Made by a program: the position numbers and the translations under genes
DNA from: Salinirubellus salinus
Lineage (GTDB): Archaea; Halobacteriota; Halobacteria; Halobacteriales; Haloarculaceae
Direction of reading: 5' to 3'
Assembly (NCBI RefSeq): GCF_025231485.1
Contig: NZ_CP104003.1
Location: forward strand, 2,232,001 to 2,296,000
Length of the DNA: 64,000 nucleotides
In this document: positions 62,291-64,000 of the stretch, piece after piece
How the letters are laid out: each line of letters opens with the position of its first letter
Position numbering within the stretch: position 1 is the first letter of the stretch
Notes under the pieces: model-generated
What the model saw: only the letters and a program-made list of their open reading frames with translations
What the model was told of the DNA's origin: nothing
Databases searched by the model: none

Positions 62291-63205
62291 CTAGTCCGCG
62301 ACCTGTCCATCCTCGCCGTCCAGTTCCTCCACCTCGCCCGGCAGGGCGTCGCGGAACCGGGCGAGCACCTGCCGGGCCTCGACCAGTTCCACGTCCCCCA
62401 GCGACCGGACGAGCGCGAGCGCGCGTTCGGCCCGCGACTGACGCCACGAGGCCTGCCGGGACTCGTAGGTCCGGATGGCCCGCAGGAAGTCGACCCGTCG
62501 GAACTCGGGCCAGTACGGCGAGCAGAAGAAGACGGCGGCCTCGTTGCCGTTGGCGTGCCACGGGAGGAAGTTCGAGGTGCGCTCGTCGCCGCCGGTGCGG
62601 ATGATGAGGTCGACGTCGCGGGCGGGACCGCGGTAGAGGCGCTCCTCGATGGCGGCGACGTCCACCTCGTCGGCCGAGAGGTCGCCGCGCTCGACGGCGC
62701 GGGCCACGTCGCGGGCGGCCGAGAGCAGTTCCGCGCGCCCGCCGTAGGCGAGCGCGACGTTCAGCGTGAAGCGGTCGTAGCCCGCCGTGCGACGCTCGGC
62801 GTAGTCGACGGCCTCGCGCACGCGAGCTGGCAGGCGGTCCACCTCGCCGATGGCGCGGATGCGGACCTCGCGGTCGTGCACCTCCTCGCGGTCGGCGAAC
62901 TCGCGGAGTTTCGACTCGATGAGGTCGAACAGGTGTTCCTGTTGCTCGGGCGGGCGGTCGAAGTTCTCGGTCGAGAAGGCGTAGAGCGTGAGTTCCTCGA
63001 CGCCGAGGTCCGCACACCAGTCGAGCATCCGCTCGGTTGTCCGGGCGCCCGCGCTGTAGCCGTCGGTGGCCTCGCCCCCCTCCTCGCGGGCGTACCGGCG
63101 GTTGCCGTCCTGGATGACGGCGACGTGTGCCGGTGCGCCGGAGAGTTCACGCTCCAGCAGTCGCTCGTAGACCCGCAGCACTCGGCGGCGCACGGCCTCC
63201 AACAT
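62291..63205 (-). CDS. uppS: Cis-prenyltransferase (polyprenyl diphosphate synthase, UppS family)
   Basis: A 304-residue enzyme making the cis-polyprenyl (dolichol-type) carrier for N-glycosylation. The catalytic motif is VAVIQDGNRRYA with Asp33. Also present are LTLYAFSTENFDRP, LNVALAYGGRAEL and DVDLIIRTGGDERTSNFLPW. The end of the catalytic domain reads YESRQASWRQSR and lacks the RxG motif that completes the active site in homodimeric enzymes; an extra ~55-residue helical tail follows. It lies 57 bases beyond the lipoprotein gene, convergent. Confidence 0.95.
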   Translation of the reverse strand: MLEAVRRRVLRVYERLLERELSGAPAHVAVIQDGNRRYAREEGGEATDGYSAGARTTERMLDWCADLGVEELTLYAFSTENFDRPPEQQEHLFDLIESKLREFADREEVHDREVRIRAIGEVDRLPARVREAVDYAERRTAGYDRFTLNVALAYGGRAELLSAARDVARAVERGDLSADEVDVAAIEERLYRGPARDVDLIIRTGGDERTSNFLPWHANGNEAAVFFCSPYWPEFRRVDFLRAIRTYESRQASWRQSRAERALALVRSLGDVELVEARQVLARFRDALPGEVEELDGEDGQVAD

Positions 63206-63290
63206 CGTTCCGGGGTGGGTCGCCCCGAACTATGTACCTTGTGGCGTCACCGGGTCGCTGCCGGCCGGTTACCCCGGTCACCGACGAGTT

Positions 63291-63298
63291 TTTATAAG
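63291..63298 (+). promoter_or_regulatory. TATA box of the cold-shock gene
   Basis: TTTATAAG, 24-31 bases before ATG 63322; the best TATA consensus seen in the window and expected for a strongly expressed gene. Confidence 0.7.
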
Positions 63299-63321
63299 TC
63301 AATCGCCTCGTTCAGGGTGCA

Positions 63322-63516
63322 ATGGCGACCGGCACGGTTGACTTCTTCAACGACACGGGCGGCTACGGCTTCATCACGACGGACGAGTCCGACGAGGACG
63401 TCTTCTTCCACATGGAGGACATCGGCGGGCCCGACCTCGAGGAGGGCCAGGAGGTCGAGTTCGAGATCACGCAGACCGACAAGGGTCCGCGCGCGAAGAA
63501 CCTGACCCGTCTGTAG
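63322..63516 (+). CDS. cspA: Cold-shock domain protein
   Basis: A 64-residue single OB-fold nucleic-acid-binding protein. RNP1-type GGYGFITT and RNP2-type DVFFHMEDI are intact. Length and acidic composition match haloarchaeal CspA proteins; RNA chaperone role known from the family. Confidence 0.96.
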   Translation: MATGTVDFFNDTGGYGFITTDESDEDVFFHMEDIGGPDLEEGQEVEFEITQTDKGPRAKNLTRL

Positions 63517-63627
63517 ACGGCAGTCGAACGGTTCGAGAGACGTTCTCGGGGCCGGCCGGGGAGCGACAGCGTCGGCCGGCGCGAGCGGATTCGGAACCGG
63601 TATGCCCGTCCGGGGGCGACTCCGGGT

Positions 63628-64000
63628 ATGACGGAGACGGCCGATGCCGACCTGTACCGGCGGGTGGAGGCGCTGCTGGAGCCCGGCGACATCCAGTTGA
63701 ACGGGCTGGTGCTCCACACCGACCTGACGACCGAGGAGGAGTCGGTGCTCCACGAGCGGACGGTGGCCGTGGGCGACCTCATCGCCGAACACGCCACCGA
63801 GGAGGACACCTACATCTACTCGGGCAACGACGACCCCGACTTCGGGCTGAACCAGCATCAGGGGCTGACGCTGACCGGCGACGAGTTCGTCTGGGAGTGC
63901 CAGCAGCTCCTGCGCGACGGCACCTACGACGTCGTGTTCTACTACGAGGCGAGCGCGGACCAGGCGGCCATCCTCGAGGCCGTCGAGGCCGAGACGGGGG
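63628..64000 (+). CDS. DUF5778-like haloarchaeal protein (3' end outside window)
   Basis: 124 codons are visible from ATG 63628, running off the right edge. The sequence MTETADADLYRRVEALLEPGD, LNGLVLHTDLTTEEESVLHERT and EFVWECQQLLRDGTYDVVFYYEASADQ fits a small haloarchaeal family remembered as DUF5778. Soluble and acidic. Function unknown. Confidence 0.75.
   Translation, partial: MTETADADLYRRVEALLEPGDIQLNGLVLHTDLTTEEESVLHERTVAVGDLIAEHATEEDTYIYSGNDDPDFGLNQHQGLTLTGDEFVWECQQLLRDGTYDVVFYYEASADQAAILEAVEAETG

Overview
The window is chromosomal DNA from a haloarchaeon (class Halobacteria). The signs are high GC, strongly acidic proteins, Tat-dependent lipoproteins, TATA-like boxes 25-30 bases before many start codons (leaderless transcripts), and archaeal marker genes: A-type ATP synthase, aRF1, archaeal DnaG, CTP-dependent riboflavin kinase, TYW1 and a bat-type HTH regulator. 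No rRNA, tRNA, CRISPR array, transposase or complete mobile element was found.

Layout. 1-8.4 kb: proline catabolism (aldehyde/P5C dehydrogenase cut by the left edge, HTH-10 regulator, proline dehydrogenase) beside a five-gene branched-chain amino acid ABC transporter; a near-identical palindrome links their promoters. 8.6-15.6 kb: zinc alcohol dehydrogenase, DUF460 RuvC-like protein, a DUF2178-XRE pair with two operator-like palindromes, HIT protein, beta carbonic anhydrase, RNase Z. 15.8-18.9 kb: sequon-rich secreted protein and DUF4382 lipoprotein. 19-26.4 kb: IlvE, MFS, metal-transport-like protein, RibB-RibK, TYW1, CPBP protease. 26.4-31.4 kb: aRF1, MinD-like ATPase, ArgS.

31.6-46.9 kb, all leftward except one gene: the A-type ATP synthase operon H-I-K-E-C-F-A-B, whose D subunit is separated from B by about 6.4 kb. 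The middle of that gap (about 34.6-38.7 kb) is lower in GC, carries orphan genes and dispersed repeats, and looks acquired. The rest holds a WS/DGAT acyltransferase and a DUF7504 protein.

47-57.6 kb: a quinone-type methyltransferase, a secreted protein divergent from a membrane-anchored HTH regulator, EtfBA, an archaemetzincin homologue with a ruined active site, a LemA-GIDE pair, a polyprenyl synthase, and an SSS symporter with its DUF3311 partner. 57.8-64 kb: DnaG, GNAT, a DUF92 protein, a degenerate cis-prenyltransferase homologue, a lipoprotein, the canonical cis-prenyltransferase, a cold-shock protein and a DUF5778 protein cut by the right edge.

Most notable: (i) the operator shared by the proline and branched-chain amino acid promoters; (ii) two UppS-family genes whose catalytic and C-terminal RxG motifs are split between them, suggesting a heteromeric cis-prenyltransferase; (iii) the membrane-anchored pseudo-archaemetzincin beside LemA-GIDE; (iv) the ATP synthase operon interrupted between two repeat-matched 3' ends.
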